Notes under the pieces: model-generated
Databases searched by the model: none
Seen by the model: only the letters and a program-made list of their open reading frames with translations
Told to the model about the DNA's origin: nothing
Source: Hericium rajendrae
Taxonomy: Eukaryota > Basidiomycota > Agaricomycetes > Russulales > Hericiaceae
Direction of reading: 5' to 3'
Assembly (NCBI GenBank): GCA_033439255.1
Contig: CM065886.1
Coordinates: 124,001 to 188,000, forward strand
DNA length: 64,000 nucleotides
Part shown: positions 46,001 through 56,980 of the stretch, piece by piece
Numbering within the stretch: position 1 is the first letter of the stretch
Layout of the letters: each line of letters begins with the position of its first letter
Position numbers and translations under genes: made by a program

Positions 46001-46485
46001 CTGACTCTCCATTCCATCCTTCGGCACTCGGGACTTACTACTATTGGCGCGGACTTTGCAGGATGGTCATCCTTTGTGTACGCGACAACGTCACGCTGAT
46101 CCGTCGACACTTCGACCGAGGAAACCCCGAGCTTCAAGATGCTCTCAACCATCCAGCCCTCAAGTTCATACGGGAGTACGCGGGATCCCCGGATGCGCCG
46201 CTAAGCCCACTCTTTCGCGACTCTGAGGCTCGGTTCCTACTCATCACCGTAGACTTTTTTCGATCCCAGAGGCGTCTTGAGTACGCCAACGCACTCGAGC
46301 AACTCGTATCGATTCACTTCGCTGACGATACACTTATTCGCAATGTCATCGAAAGCGGACTGGTCGACGGACTTCAACTCCCCATGCTCGCCAAGCTTTA
46401 CGATCGCGAATTCAAGGAGTGGTATGACATCGTCAAGGAATACCTCATCGATGAGCGTACTATCCTTGAAGCAAATGACGACTAA
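43060..46485 (+). CDS. Extra coding block between protease and RT
   Basis: About 3.4 kb of open frame continuous with the protease end. The first half is charged and low-complexity; the second half (from about 44560) has more folded-looking stretches such as YHELLGVLQRAKARFTEIRD, GLPYIDMALVNSELRVHLPG and FLVPDLIALADSPFHPSALG. No domain I recognise, no clear membrane anchor. Base composition is more GC-rich than gag or pol, which suggests a later acquisition. Confidence 0.5.
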   Translation, partial: PFLVEASDPRENTDVRTYFASIGGSTYPVVGETTQTRLWNDEDEALNAEVMVTESDGTVSDTRNRVAADLPDPGKDSAHAVDRVRGEVGRTKNHGRAYLGISKIGAPVRESALDSLKHRAPLAIGEVVRIQLENQGINVSNSESKTRDERTSKDKEIEDTKGSEGTRHATDERGNAFTRKTVIETCYDDLGGKTRPLSDKESAAHPEQKSDDRRTMARSCEDGIHSPNGEGEPWAEYNLGNEPDRLADANNLARYSASDASHARDWGNIRRSDFEEWEKQGLTFANNVSAEMGKVADSPPGSRTCVTKESLQRVESPVKGKHVSGNMSMLRNVGIESAQCAAHGKTCSQDRNGEVSLSGRGKERRGILTADREIRRFGGTTGEIGCVAGIVGRPQGRSEEGYTSGAGKNRENVIIRADKLEVSSSTSKELEDDVQYIKARSNRKTYSPQVPASSSLPRQPSLLLLETPSSLYVMGSELRVCPIMSSPLRGILPSVTSENVRGLTLESDVNGADYHELLGVLQRAKARFTEIRDAGDLHGTTVVTDKGIVAGMGTEGHAGLPYIDMALVNSELRVHLPGVGNCAHYIGHGIMRYYLDELITERTRELKSDDDDEAPDRGHEWSFQDLRPFRERSGVVSASTPPETDPAPSLNSSPTGGLTYPPEPLRTPEAYAALDHYPASVNFSFGLPPAGSPSLDGTCTQVPPPTGKLAHALTWAQAAQDQEEDVEGAGAEGEDLVEKGGRLSGSDSAGSSCPSLESIASDEIDALVFGLGHLREGTLEKITELYRDAGIAIPPPDTTYKVESMLALLTPTILDEIRRTTADSDTTSESSASDDSLPQVVIPVTPPSPDTRSRIEAYIATHVGSDADISETQSTMSIASSREYRTAMEIDAQDDSDEERAVELTEALDQQTDDTPSRFDSDHVYPVNPQISLPGFRAQADGSARADSLTYPHSFMGLKPTTFITGELRDRFLVPDLIALADSPFHPSALGTYYYWRGLCRMVILCVRDNVTLIRRHFDRGNPELQDALNHPALKFIREYAGSPDAPLSPLFRDSEARFLLITVDFFRSQRRLEYANALEQLVSIHFADDTLIRNVIESGLVDGLQLPMLAKLYDREFKEWYDIVKEYLIDERTILEANDD

Positions 46486-47029
46486 GGTGCGCGCCCGAAA
46501 TCTCTTCGAGCCGGACTCAATATTTAAGTTCCCCGCGGTCAGGCCTGTCTTGCCACTTTCCCCTATCCTCACCTATCGCTATGACTTTTCGCATCTGCTG
46601 GCGTCGATCGCTATCTCGGACCTGTCTGAATTTGTACATCTACGTTTGCCCCTTGCTTTTCGAATAATCTATAAAACCCAAAAACATCACTATAATCTAT
46701 ACTTAAAAATCCAAAAACATCTTCCTTTCAGTCTTCATTCCTCAGATCCTCTATATGATAACCTGTTGGTGCCTCTTCCCCTTCCCTATGCCTCTTCTTC
46801 TCCTACTATGAAACCCCTTGTGTTAACCTTGGACTCTCGGGCCTCGGACCTTTGTTTTATTTCTTTGTGTAGCGCCCCTTGCCATCGGATATCTGGGATC
46901 CCCAATGACATGTATTGCGCATCATTTGATTCACGTCCTGCGGCAACATGCCTCTTCGCATCGACCTCGCTCCATGGCAATAATAATCCTACTTGCACGA
47001 CAGGTGGAATAACTTCGGTGCTTCTGAAT

Positions 47030-50000
47030 TTGGTCGAAAATCATGCACAATCCTTCACCATGTACAAACGCGTTGACAAGAAGGTTAAACCAGTGCCTGG
47101 GACATTCCCGGAGTCTGCACGAGTCCATCGACGAATTCCCGAAGATCCACTCCTGACCCTGCCACATTTACCAAAGCTACCGCCTGACTTCCAGCCGACG
47201 GCACGTATCACCGAAGAACGTTGTAACATCCTAAAAATCAATACGGAGGGGTTCCTATGGCCAGAAGAGGAAAAACTCTTCACGCACATCATGGTGCTCA
47301 ATGAGGAGGCCCTTGCCTTTGAAGAGACTCAGCGCGGGACCCTCAAAGAATCCTATTTTATGCCATACATTATTCCCACTGTACCTCATAGTCCCTGGGA
47401 GTACCGAAACATACCGATCCCACCTGGAATAAAGGACAAGGTCATCACACTAATCAAAGAAAAAAATTGCAGCCGGAGTATATGAGCCATCTCAATCAGC
47501 TTATCGTTCCCGCTGGTTTTGCGTATTGAAGAAAAATAGCAAGCTCCGTATTGTACATGATCTTCAGCCACTCAACAAGGTGACCATCCGAGATTCAGGA
47601 GTCCCACCTATCTTGGATAACTTTGTTGAACCTTTTGCAGGGCGGGCATGTAACACCGTCTTTGATCTCTTCTGGGGATTCGATGCACGAAAAGTTCATC
47701 CCGAAAGCCATGATCTCACTGCATTTCTGATGCCGCTTGGACTTCTCCGCATCACATCAATGCCCATGGGCTTTACCAACTCCCCAGCTGAATTTCAGAA
47801 TTGCATGGTGTTCATCCTGCAGCCTGAAATCCCTGAACATGCCAACATCTTCATTGATGACTTGGCAGTTAGAGGGCCAAAGACTCAGTACCTCAATGAA
47901 AAGGGAGAACCAGAGGTGTTGTCGGAAAATCCAGGAATTCGGCGATTCATCTGGGAACATGCGCAGGATGTTCATTGGATTATGCACCGCATCAAACATG
48001 CTGGAGCGACGTTCGCACCCAACAAAGTTCAGATTTGCTGCCCGAGTGTGGATATTCTGGGGCAGACATGCACACAGGATGGACGCATACCAGAAGATAA
48101 AAAGGTTTCCAAAATTCTCAATTGGCCTCCACTAAAGACCCCAAAAGACGTGCGAGGATTTTTAGGTCTATGTGGCACAGTCCGCATCTGGATTCCTGGA
48201 TACTCCCAGATCATCCGACCACTCACTGAACTTACTCGAAAGGAAGCTGAGTTTATTTGGGATGAACGGCGGCAAAAAGCCTTTGATCAGCTGAAGAAGC
48301 TTATCACAACGGCACCTGCTTTACGAGCTATCGACTACTCATCGGACAAGCCTATCATATTATCAGTTGACTCAAGTAAGCATGCCGTCGGATTCATTCT
48401 CTCCCAGTTAGATGAAGAAGGCCGACGAAGACCTGCTCGGTATGGATCATTGCCCATGAGCGAAGTAGAGTCTCGTTACTCTCAGCCAAAGCTGGAATTA
48501 TTCGGGTTGTACCGAGCCCTCAAACATTACAGCATACATCTTATCGGTGCCACAGATCTTTACGTCGAGGTTGATGCCAAGTACATCAAGGGAATGTTAA
48601 ATGCCCCAGACCTTCAGCCGAATGCCGCTATCAATCGATGGATCCAAGGAATCCTCATGTTCGACTTCACCCTTGTCCATGTACCGGCGGATAAATTTAA
48701 AGGGCCAGATGCTTTGTCACATCGAGAACCCGCTGAAGGGGAACGCGAAGAGGAGGATGATGATTCATGGCTGGACAACATTGCGCTCTATGCCACGATC
48801 TCTAAAACATCCCCATCTGTTCCACATCACTATTCGGTTAGGAAATTGCCGTCATTCATATTTTCAGCCACCATTCGACTTGACCAGGAGCTGCAGGATA
48901 TTTTTAGATTTCTAAAGACTCTTCAGTATCCTGCCAAAGTCAAAACTGTACAGGATGATCGACGCTTTCTACAAAAGGTAGCTCGGTTTTTCGTCAAAGG
49001 AGATTCCATGTATCGGAGAAATGGAAATGAACACCCCTTCAAAGTGATCTTTGGTCATGATGAGCGTACAAAGTTGCTTACTGAAGCACATGAAGGACTT
49101 GGACATCGAGGGGAGCAATCTGTGTTCGAGACCCTTCGACTCCGATTCTATTGGCCACATATGAGGCACGATGTACGACACCATGTGCGCTCTTGTCACG
49201 AGTGCCAAATTCGAAGTCTAAAAAGAAAGGTCATTCCACCCACGATCTCGACACCCTCAAACTTATGGGTGAAGGTGTACCTTGACCTAATGGACTTACC
49301 ACAGGTAGGAGGAGACAATGGGTTTCAATACATAGTGGCAGCACGAGACGACCTTTCCCGAGCCTCGGAAGGGCGAGCCCTTCGCAACAAAAGATCTGAA
49401 AATCTTGCCAACTTCCTCTGGGAAGAAATATACTGCCGATACGGAGCAATTGGCCAGGTGGTCACAGACAACGGAAAGGAGTTCCTGGGCGCATTTCGCA
49501 AGCTGACAGAAGAAATGGGAACACCGCACGTTACCATCTCCCCTTATAATTCTCGAGCAAATGGAGTTGTAGAACGCGGGCACTTTATTATCCGAGAAGC
49601 CATTATCAAATCCTGTGAAGGAAAGATTCATAAATGGCCTCAAAAAGTCGCACAGGCATTCTTTGCTGACCGAATTACCGTTAGTCAATCAACAGGATTT
49701 TCCCCCTACTACCTCCTTCATGGATGTCATCCGGTACTTCCATTTGACCTCACCGAAGCCACATTCCTTGTCAAAGGATTTAAATCAGGAATGGAGGAAG
49801 CCGATCTTCTAGCACTTCGAATTCGCCAATTGGAGAAGCGGCCATCAGATGTAGCCAAAGCAGCTTTGACCCTCAAGCAGCATAGATTGGGGTCAAAAGA
49901 GAAGTTTGAACAACGATTTGCACGAAAAATGATAACAGAATACTATCAGCCCAGAGACCTAGTCCTGATGCGCAACACAGGCATAGAGCTTAGTGCTGAT

Positions 50001-50243
50001 CGAAAGGCAAAGCCTCGCTATCTTGGTCCATATGTCGTGGAAAGAAGGACAAAGGGAGGTTCATATGTGCTACGAGAACCAAGTGGAGCATACCTTAAAT
50101 ATGCAAGTGCAGCCTTTAGGCTCCTACCTTACATCGCTCGATCAGGATCAGAGCTTCCCAAGATAGGTCGAAAACTTGTGGAGGCCGAAAGTTCGGATTC
50201 TGAGAAATCTTCTTCCAAAGATGGATCTTCTCATGACGATTAG
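47030..50243 (+). CDS. gypsy pol: RT, RNase H, integrase
   Basis: The N-terminal lead-in near 47220-47440 (INTEGFLWPEEEKLFTHIM) precedes RT blocks KLRIVHDLQPLNKVTI, SMPMGFTNSPAEFQN and NIFIDDLAVRGP (an FIDD version of the YxDD box, as in a basidiomycete gypsy group). RNase H follows (PIILSVDSSKHAVGFILSQL). Integrase has the HHCC finger (HEGLGHRGEQSVFE ... CHECQ), the core aspartates in YLDLMDLPQ and VVTDNGKEF, the glutamate in VVERGHF, and a GPY-type C-terminal piece (RYLGPYVVERR). Confidence 0.85.
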
Positions 50244-50287
50244 GATGGTCGCAACTGGGGACAGTTGCCATTCAAGTTCCCCACGGA

Positions 50288-52512
50288 TGTCACGCTCGCA
50301 ACACGTTTCGAGCGCTAACATGAAGAAAAGGGCGGCGCATCACTCATTTCGCTTATAAAATGAGAAGAAGCAACGTCATGTAAGAATTTGCTAACCTGCA
50401 TCAAAACCATCCCACAAACACGCTGCACCCTCCCTAAAGCCTTATTCACGCTCCCTCTTGACTCCGCCCCTCATGCTCCAACGCATCATGGCCTGGTTCG
50501 ATTCTCTTCTTAATCCTGCTCCAGAACCTCGCCGGCCTGCTCCCACTGAGAATCTCCCTCCTCTCTTCCTAGCAGTTCATCATGATTCCCTGCGAAGCGT
50601 CACTACCGAGAGACTCAATTTTTACCTCGGAAGGAATCTCATCACTGCCAACCCTAGATACTGTCTAACGGTTCTCGACGGGCCAGAGCCACCTGACCCT
50701 CGACGAATTCTTGAAGGTATGCAGGACATCGCCGACCAGATATCCATTGCTGCACATCGTCAGGAGCAGGAGATCGAGACCGAACTCGTCTTTGATGACC
50801 GTTCCTTTGTAACGTTGACTGATACGGATGTAGGGGACCTCCGACTGGAGGTAGAAAGGCATGAGAATGACGACATCCCCAGCATCATGGCCACTGCATT
50901 CCCTGCCACGCTCTCTGCTGCCCAATTCCCTCCTTCCATTCCGGCCACTCCGAGCGCTCCCGCGTTAGCTCCACCCCCGCCTACGCCAACACTTCCTGAG
51001 ATCAGTACCGACCCGATGTTCCATGCCCCCGGTATCATCACCATTATTCCCGAAGGGCTCTTCGGCCACGTCTATGCTCGACAGTTCCATCAGTGCACCG
51101 GCTACGTCTGGGCCCCCTCCTCTGTTGATCTCCCTTTTAACTTCATGACCATCCGGCTCATCACCGGAAACCTGCATTTCCCCTGGATCTCAGTTGTTAA
51201 GCCGATGATGCCCATTCGCAAAGGCCAGTTCATCTTGTTGATCTCGGACATCGAAGGATCCTGCGCCTATGGTGCTATCAAGGAACTCCTCTCAGTGACG
51301 GATACCTGGGTCGTTTGGAGAGTAAGACGTATGAAGGTTGTGGACGATCTCGGGCCTGATTGGGGGGAGGAGCCAGCCAGCCCTGATCCCGATTCCACTT
51401 ATGGATCTGGGTGCATCACCATGGTCGTGCCACGTCATTGGTGCATCGGAGAAGGAAGAGAGAGGCAGAGGCTTACCAGAGACGGAGGAGAGGCAAAGGA
51501 TCGGCTCAAGCCTTACGATCCACTGGACCTTTTCCACTGCGTATACGAGGCCTCCACATATGCGACATCCTACAGCGGCCACTGCGAGCCTGCAGTCTTT
51601 GATCACATGCGCAAGGCCTGTCAGATCAAGAAGATCGCCATCGAGGCTGGAACTGCGAGGATGGATGTCGATGTAAAGGAGTGGGTTCGGAACGAGCCTC
51701 CTCGGGCCGAGTTTCATCCGACCATAGGAGACCCTTACGCCTAAAAGGGACTGGTCATGTTCTTTGTCGTATGTTTCCTGCACTCTGTCTTCATTGTGAT
51801 GCTACATCACCTATGTTCTCTCATTTTCCTTTTGATTTGTTTGGTCTCTGACTCATACATCTGAGCGTTGACTCATTATGACTCTTACCTTCGTTTGACT
51901 CTTCCTGACTCACTATCCTGACCGACTCATCTCCTAGTCACCTACTTCGACTCACCCTTACTATACATGACTAGGAATGACTCACTCGTTTCATCTATCC
52001 CTTTTGATACATTTCATACCCGCGCAGCCATAGGAGCTCTTAGGGTATATAAAGGCTGCTCCTGTAACACCAAATTCAAGTATCTTTGCCCCCAGTTTGT
52101 ACATCAGAATCCTCTAAGGTTCTCATCTACAATCAAATCCTGGTCAAGTTGCTTCACAAGCACTTTCAATCCACGTTATTCTACGAATTCACGTTGACGT
52201 CCAATCCACGAAGATACGAATCCAAGCAGTTATCATTCCACGTATACGCACGTCCAGTCCAATCATCAATATTCACGTCCTACGAGTCATCGTACTTTTG
52301 ATCATTGTCCATCAAGTGACAGTGTTCTACGAACTTCTTCATCGCATCGCATACCCTCGACCTCCGTCTCCCACAGCCATAATCCTTGGCAAGTCGGATT
52401 CACACCGGAAGTAGAAGACAAATCCATCCCTCATCGAACAACTAGGAGTTCTCGGAAAAGTTACCAGAAAACCCAGACACCCCTAGGTCGGAAACCGCTT
52501 TTCCGCGCGACA
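50288..52512 (+). repeat. Right LTR
   Basis: 2,225 bp, complete, with the 418-codon ORF at 50488-51744, the TGACTCA cluster at 51849-51985 and TATA box at 52046-52053. Nearly identical to the left LTR. Confidence 0.9.
50488..51744 (+). CDS. LTR-encoded 418-codon protein (right copy)
   Basis: Second copy of the U3 ORF, open over the full length and differing from the left copy by about two residues. In this copy the frame is also open for ten codons upstream of the MAWFDSLL start, a part displaced by the nested transposon in the left LTR. Confidence 0.6.
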   Translation: MAWFDSLLNPAPEPRRPAPTENLPPLFLAVHHDSLRSVTTERLNFYLGRNLITANPRYCLTVLDGPEPPDPRRILEGMQDIADQISIAAHRQEQEIETELVFDDRSFVTLTDTDVGDLRLEVERHENDDIPSIMATAFPATLSAAQFPPSIPATPSAPALAPPPPTPTLPEISTDPMFHAPGIITIIPEGLFGHVYARQFHQCTGYVWAPSSVDLPFNFMTIRLITGNLHFPWISVVKPMMPIRKGQFILLISDIEGSCAYGAIKELLSVTDTWVVWRVRRMKVVDDLGPDWGEEPASPDPDSTYGSGCITMVVPRHWCIGEGRERQRLTRDGGEAKDRLKPYDPLDLFHCVYEASTYATSYSGHCEPAVFDHMRKACQIKKIAIEAGTARMDVDVKEWVRNEPPRAEFHPTIGDPYA

Positions 52513-55500
52513 ACGGGCAAAAGGCCTGCGGAGTCCATGATTAACAGAGATCTTAAACTGGTCCATGAGATGCCATATGTCTCCGAGCACCCGTGATCGG
52601 ATGACAGAGGGTGTATCCAAGCTGTTTGGAGGATCGACCACACTGTGAAGCTGCACTGCTCGCTGAGCTGACGCCGCATCACTGCTTGATGCCTCTGGTG
52701 CTTGCTCGACTGCCGGATCATATTCAATATCTTCGCGCCAACTGCCGCCCACATCGTCATCGGTAACGGCAGCCCCCAGCGGCCCATCTCTGTGACTTTC
52801 GTCAAGCTCAGGCGTATGGGGCGCATTCCTCCGAGTCGCCGCCGAATTATCACTGGATGCTCCGACGGCGCAAGTGGACAAGACTGATGGTGGTGCTGAG
52901 ATCGTTCCGTGCTGCGGATGAGGCGGAGTTGAGGTATGCAGATGTGAAAGCTTGTAATACATTGTAAGCAGCAATGAATCTGCTCCCCGAAGGGCACCGA
53001 GTGAGATAGGCTCCTTTTCAGGTGATAAGTTCGCAGGAAGGCAGTATCCAGGAACCTCGATCTGTGTCCCTTTCACAAGCACCCGAGCCTTTGAGACAGG
53101 CACACCTCGACAGACTTTTGGGCGATCAGATAGCATGACCCCTCGGGCAATGACTTGAGTACAATCCCGGGCAAGCAAGTCGACAGGCGTGCCTTCAGGT
53201 GTGTCCATCGATACGGGTGCTCCAGGTTCAGGAGAGGAGTCCAGTACCTCAAAAACAGACCAACAAGCATAGACGTCAAGGGCGGCGTATTGCTCTTGTT
53301 GCTTCGTCAATACGGGAACACTCCACTGATTACTGATACGGATCGAGTCATCCTTGTCCAGATGACGGTGAAGCGTCCGAGCAACAAGATCAGCAAGGCC
53401 GACACTTGCTCTGTTGGCGATGTCCTTCATCTTCGCCAGCCCGCCCAGTTCGAGTGCACCGCTGAAGGGCTCATCTGAATTCAAATCCTGCCCGCAATCT
53501 TTGAACAGCCGTGTCAGATCTGCCTTGACGTGGACCCCAACTTTTCGAATGCGAGAGGACCGTAGAAACGTTAAAAGCGCACGAGGAAGGTGGAGGACAC
53601 CATTGCGAAGGAAGGTGCGAAGCTGAAATTTACATTGTCAGCTGTTTTATTATTGTCAGAAAGCGTGCAGAGCGAACATACCTGTAAGATGAAGATATCT
53701 TTTCCATATGAGATTTGAATTATTGCAACCTGGCCTTGAATTCCATTGATGCGATCGACGGGCCACTCCATGTCGAACCTGACTTTGAGTTCACCTGCAT
53801 CATCCAGCTTCGCGAGGTCATCCAGAATACATGTAATGCGTGCTCGGATTTGATACTCCAATGACAGGACCCACGTCGACCAATCTTGAGGGATCTCGAG
53901 AGGGGCAAGCGAAGAGTGATTAGGAACAGGATGAACATTGCGAAGAAGAGCAGGAAAAATGTGCTCGAGCTCAGCCTTATCTGCACGAGTGCTATCTGTG
54001 AAGACGAGCTCGATATCCCCGTGACCATAGTTGACCAGTGAGTCGGGCATCTGTCCCAGGGAAGGCATGAACTGATCATGCCCTTTCGTCGGTGTGAGTG
54101 TCATCTGGCGGATCTCGCCATATTCATTGACCGTTGTGTGCAAAGCACCGAATATGGTCTGTCCTGCAACTTTTGCCAGTCGCTTTGACAGCTAAATAAT
54201 GAAGCATAATCCTCAGTACTAGTCCCATCAAACAAAGATGATTTTGGGCTTACCTTGTGGCTATGATCTACTGCTAGATATTTCGCAGAGAGCATTGCCA
54301 TTCTCTTATTCATATCAACTGCCCACGGTGATAGATAATTTCCGTAGAAGAGCTGGAAATAATTGCGACTAGGAACACTCCCAGCATACCGGTTACGGTC
54401 ATCGAACTTGCCAAACCAGGGGAACTTGGAGTTTGCAATTCTGCCATATAGGCCACCGACAAGGCCTTGCTGTCGTGAGCGAACGTGCTCGAGATATCGG
54501 ATGTGCAGCTGTTCGTAATACCGATAATGGAAGCTGTTGATCATGTCCTTGAAGGCGGTTGGTCCGACACCATTCCGGAAGCTTGAGCGCAGCAGCGCAG
54601 CAAGGCGGTCGGTGAGCCCGCCGCGATAGGTCAGCGACAGTGTGAACTGTGCTGCAAGGGCAGGTGGCAAGATACCCAGGATCGCCGGGCTCCATGGTTG
54701 GTATGTCTTGTTGCAAGCCGGATGTCCGCAGCGGTACCGTTGTCCCACCAAATAAATATTGTACTCGAGGTCTGTCACTCGACGAGGAGAGTCCGGCCAT
54801 CCATTCAACTGTAGCGTCACGGGCTGGTTGTCTGATCGCCTAGTCCGTCGCACCTGGACACAAGCTGGGCATAAAATGCCATCTTTCAAGAACAGATGGG
54901 GTAGCCACACAAAAAAGAATGGCCGGTAGAAATCGGTCGGCGAGATAATCTTTTGGTTTGCATTGTAAAAGTTGATCGGACCTCCAACTTGGTACAAGCC
55001 CTGATCGTAGCAGGAAGGTCGACGCGATGCATTGGCCTTCATCTCCGAAATGAGGTGTTCTCGCACTTCCGCGTAGACACTCTTCAGCCATAGAGGCATT
55101 GTCGAATGGCTCTGCGTCTCACGGCGAGCATTACCGTGGTCCGCCGGCTGCTCTTTCCGTGTTGCAGTCTCTGCTGAAGCGAGCACAGGCTCGTCATCGT
55201 CTGGGATTGGGCGGAACTCTTCTTCTTCGTTTGCATCGTCTCCGGTCTCTCCGAGCAGATAGTCAATATCAATCTCGTCCATTCCACCAAAATCTGCAGC
55301 ATATCCATGGGAATGAGCTCGCTTTGAATGCTAATGTCAACCGCGTACTCACCTGATGGCCCAGGCACGTATTCGGGGCAGGGCTGTGCACCACACCCGC
55401 AATCTGCAAAATCCAAGCGTGAGTACAGTGGACGTCGATTGGCACATGCACGAGAGAACGCAGACCTTCTTCCCTTCGAGTGCCTGGCGTGTGCGAGTCT

Positions 55501-56398
55501 TGTGCTGGCCGGAGAGTACTTGAAGATGTTGCAGCAGTTGCAGATGCAGCTGTGACTCCAGATGGCGCAGAAGGTCCTGGGTCCAGTCTTGACGAGCTCG
55601 AGGCCGTCCCTGCGCCGGAAATCGCGCATGACCCGTTGTCTACAGGTATTAATGTAAACGTCAGTTCGAGTTGCATGAGTGTATGATCACATGGCCTACC
55701 TAGCAGTGCTGAGTCCGTCGTGATCGCGAGCTGCGGTAGGGCAGCAGCCGTCGCAGTCGAGCGATCTTGACATGTGGTCACGGCGGCGATGTCAGTGCCT
55801 GCACCGCCACGCCCAGCTGGAGCGTCTTCTGCAGCGTTCTGCACGGCGCTTTCTGCGGCATCCTGCTCTGGAACATCCGAGCCCGTCTTGCGAGGAGTGG
55901 CCTCTGTAGTGCGAGCCGCAGGCGCCGTGCTATTGTGGCCGTCCCGAGGCACGACAGACACATCTAGACAAATGGGCGCCCGAGTGAGAAATGAGCAAGT
56001 GTGCTGCAGGATGACACTTACCGGTCGCAATTGCACCGTCCGAATCCTGGGGCCGTTCTTGACTGTTTCGCGGTTCTCGCGCACCTGAGCCCTTTGCAGC
56101 CAGAACTGGTTGCCTGTATTAGCACTTCCTATCTACGGACTTGCAACAGCCTCGGCAAATGTTGATCTCACCGGTAAATGAGAGCTTCGTCTGCCTTAAA
56201 CGTGTGCCCGTCGACTCGCTGCTCTGGCCGGCGGGCTCGGCGGCAATGTCACTGCCCGACGACTGGTTCTTGCGGGGTGGACCGCCTCCTTTGGGCGGAC
56301 GGCCGACAGCCCCGGCGGTCGCTTTGTTCTTCGAACCCTTCGGTCTTCCGGGGCCCCGCTTCTGCGTCGGTGGGGATTCTGATGGCATGCTGAGCATG
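52513..56398 (-). pseudogene. AT-hook / DUF6729-like / 3'-5' exonuclease gene, 5' part
   Basis: Exon 1 (56172-56398) starts MLSMPSESPPTQKRG and holds two AT-hooks (KRGPGRPKGSKNK, AVGRPPKGG) and RLRQTKLSFTG. Several low-complexity exons follow, then FGGMDEIDIDYLLGETG. A large exon (to 54254) has the DUF6729-like block: FYRPFFFVWLPHLFL, ILCPACVQVRR, QRYRCGHPACNKTYQPW, LSLTYRGGLTDRLAALL. Exon 53682-54191 has VFTDSTRADKAELEHIFPAL and exonuclease motif I, VRFDMEWPVD with GQVAIIQISYG. Exon 52513-53622 has motif II KVGVHVKADLTRLFKDCG and motif III EQYAALDVYACWSVFEVL, so all DEDDy residues are present. It ends WHLMDQFKISVNHGLRRPFA at the gypsy insertion. Probable nuclear DNA-binding nuclease of WRN-exo/RNase D type. 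Whether it is a host gene or itself a multicopy mobile gene is open. Confidence 0.75.
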
Positions 56399-56580
56399 TG
56401 CTGATGATGATGGGGTCGACACATCAGGCGCTTGCGAGCAGCTGAGCGACTCGAACGAGCGGTGAACTCGGTGCACTCACGTGCGCGTGGCTGTGCCTTT
56501 GTTTGGCCAAATGTTACATCGAGTTCAAACTCAGATAAGTCGCTAGGTCCCACCAAGTATAGTGCAACCGCCCGACCAGA

Positions 56581-56607
56581 GTTTACGGTTTCCGGAAGTG
56601 TCTCGAC
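56581..56607 (+). repeat. Inverted repeat arm, left
   Basis: A 27-bp GTTTACGGTTTCYGGAAGTG-type sequence, matched in inverse orientation at 63307-63333 with two mismatches, so the pair encloses the minisatellite and the copy-2 transposon. A second pair (GAGTTCAAACTCAGAT) at 56521-56536 and 63645-63660 extends the symmetry. Confidence 0.6.
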
Positions 56608-56619
56608 GTTCCCACGCCT

Positions 56620-56980
56620 GAGACCGTCCCAACCGTCCCAACCGTCCAACCTGTCCAAGCCGACCGTCCCGCCGCGGGACAGTCTGGACAGTTGCCTTAT
56701 TCGGACACCTCTTCGAATTGTCCACCATGCAGTCCCTTTTTGCGCTCATGCCGGTTGGGGTTGGGATGGGTTGGGTTGGCGGTTGGGTTGGCGGTTGGGT
56801 TGGCGGTTGGGTTGGTTGGGTTGGCGGGTATATTGATTTTTCGAGGGATGTGAGATATTGAGTTTGGGTTAGGGTTGGACAGACCGACCGTCCCAACTGT
56901 CCCAACTGTCCACAATTGAATGGCTTACTTAAGCATTTCGGGACAGTTGAGACGGTTGAGACGGTTGAGACGGTTGAGAC
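56620..56980. repeat. Minisatellite upstream of the exonuclease gene
   Basis: Three related short arrays: CCGTCCCAA units (56626-56690), GGTTGGGTTGGC units of 12 bp repeated about five times (56755-56835), and GGTTGAGAC units of 9 bp repeated about four times (56945-56980). The first and last are roughly inverted relative to each other. The middle array is G-rich with runs of three G and could form quadruplexes. Confidence 0.75.

Larger units (their letters stand above)
34819..52512 (+). mobile_element. Ty3/gypsy LTR retrotransposon with nested insertion
   Basis: 17,694 bp including a nested 2.7-kb transposon. LTRs of 2,225 bp start TGTCACGCTC and end CGCGCGACA; flanks show a 4-bp duplication ACGG (34815-34818, 52513-52516). 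A PBS-like TGGAGCCCACCGCGAGGG starts four bases past the left LTR. Internal order is gag, zinc knuckle, protease, a large extra coding block, RT-RNase H-integrase, which is the gypsy order. By eye the LTRs differ at about seven positions (roughly 0.3%), so it is young. The coding region is spread over several frames; about four breaks or frame changes are apparent, some of which could be natural. It interrupts an exon of the exonuclease gene. Confidence 0.9.

Noticed and set aside
27884-56928. 15-mer AATTGAATGGCTTAC shared at 27884-27898 and 56914-56928
   Set aside because: A few chance matches of this length are expected in a 64-kb window; flanks do not extend the match.
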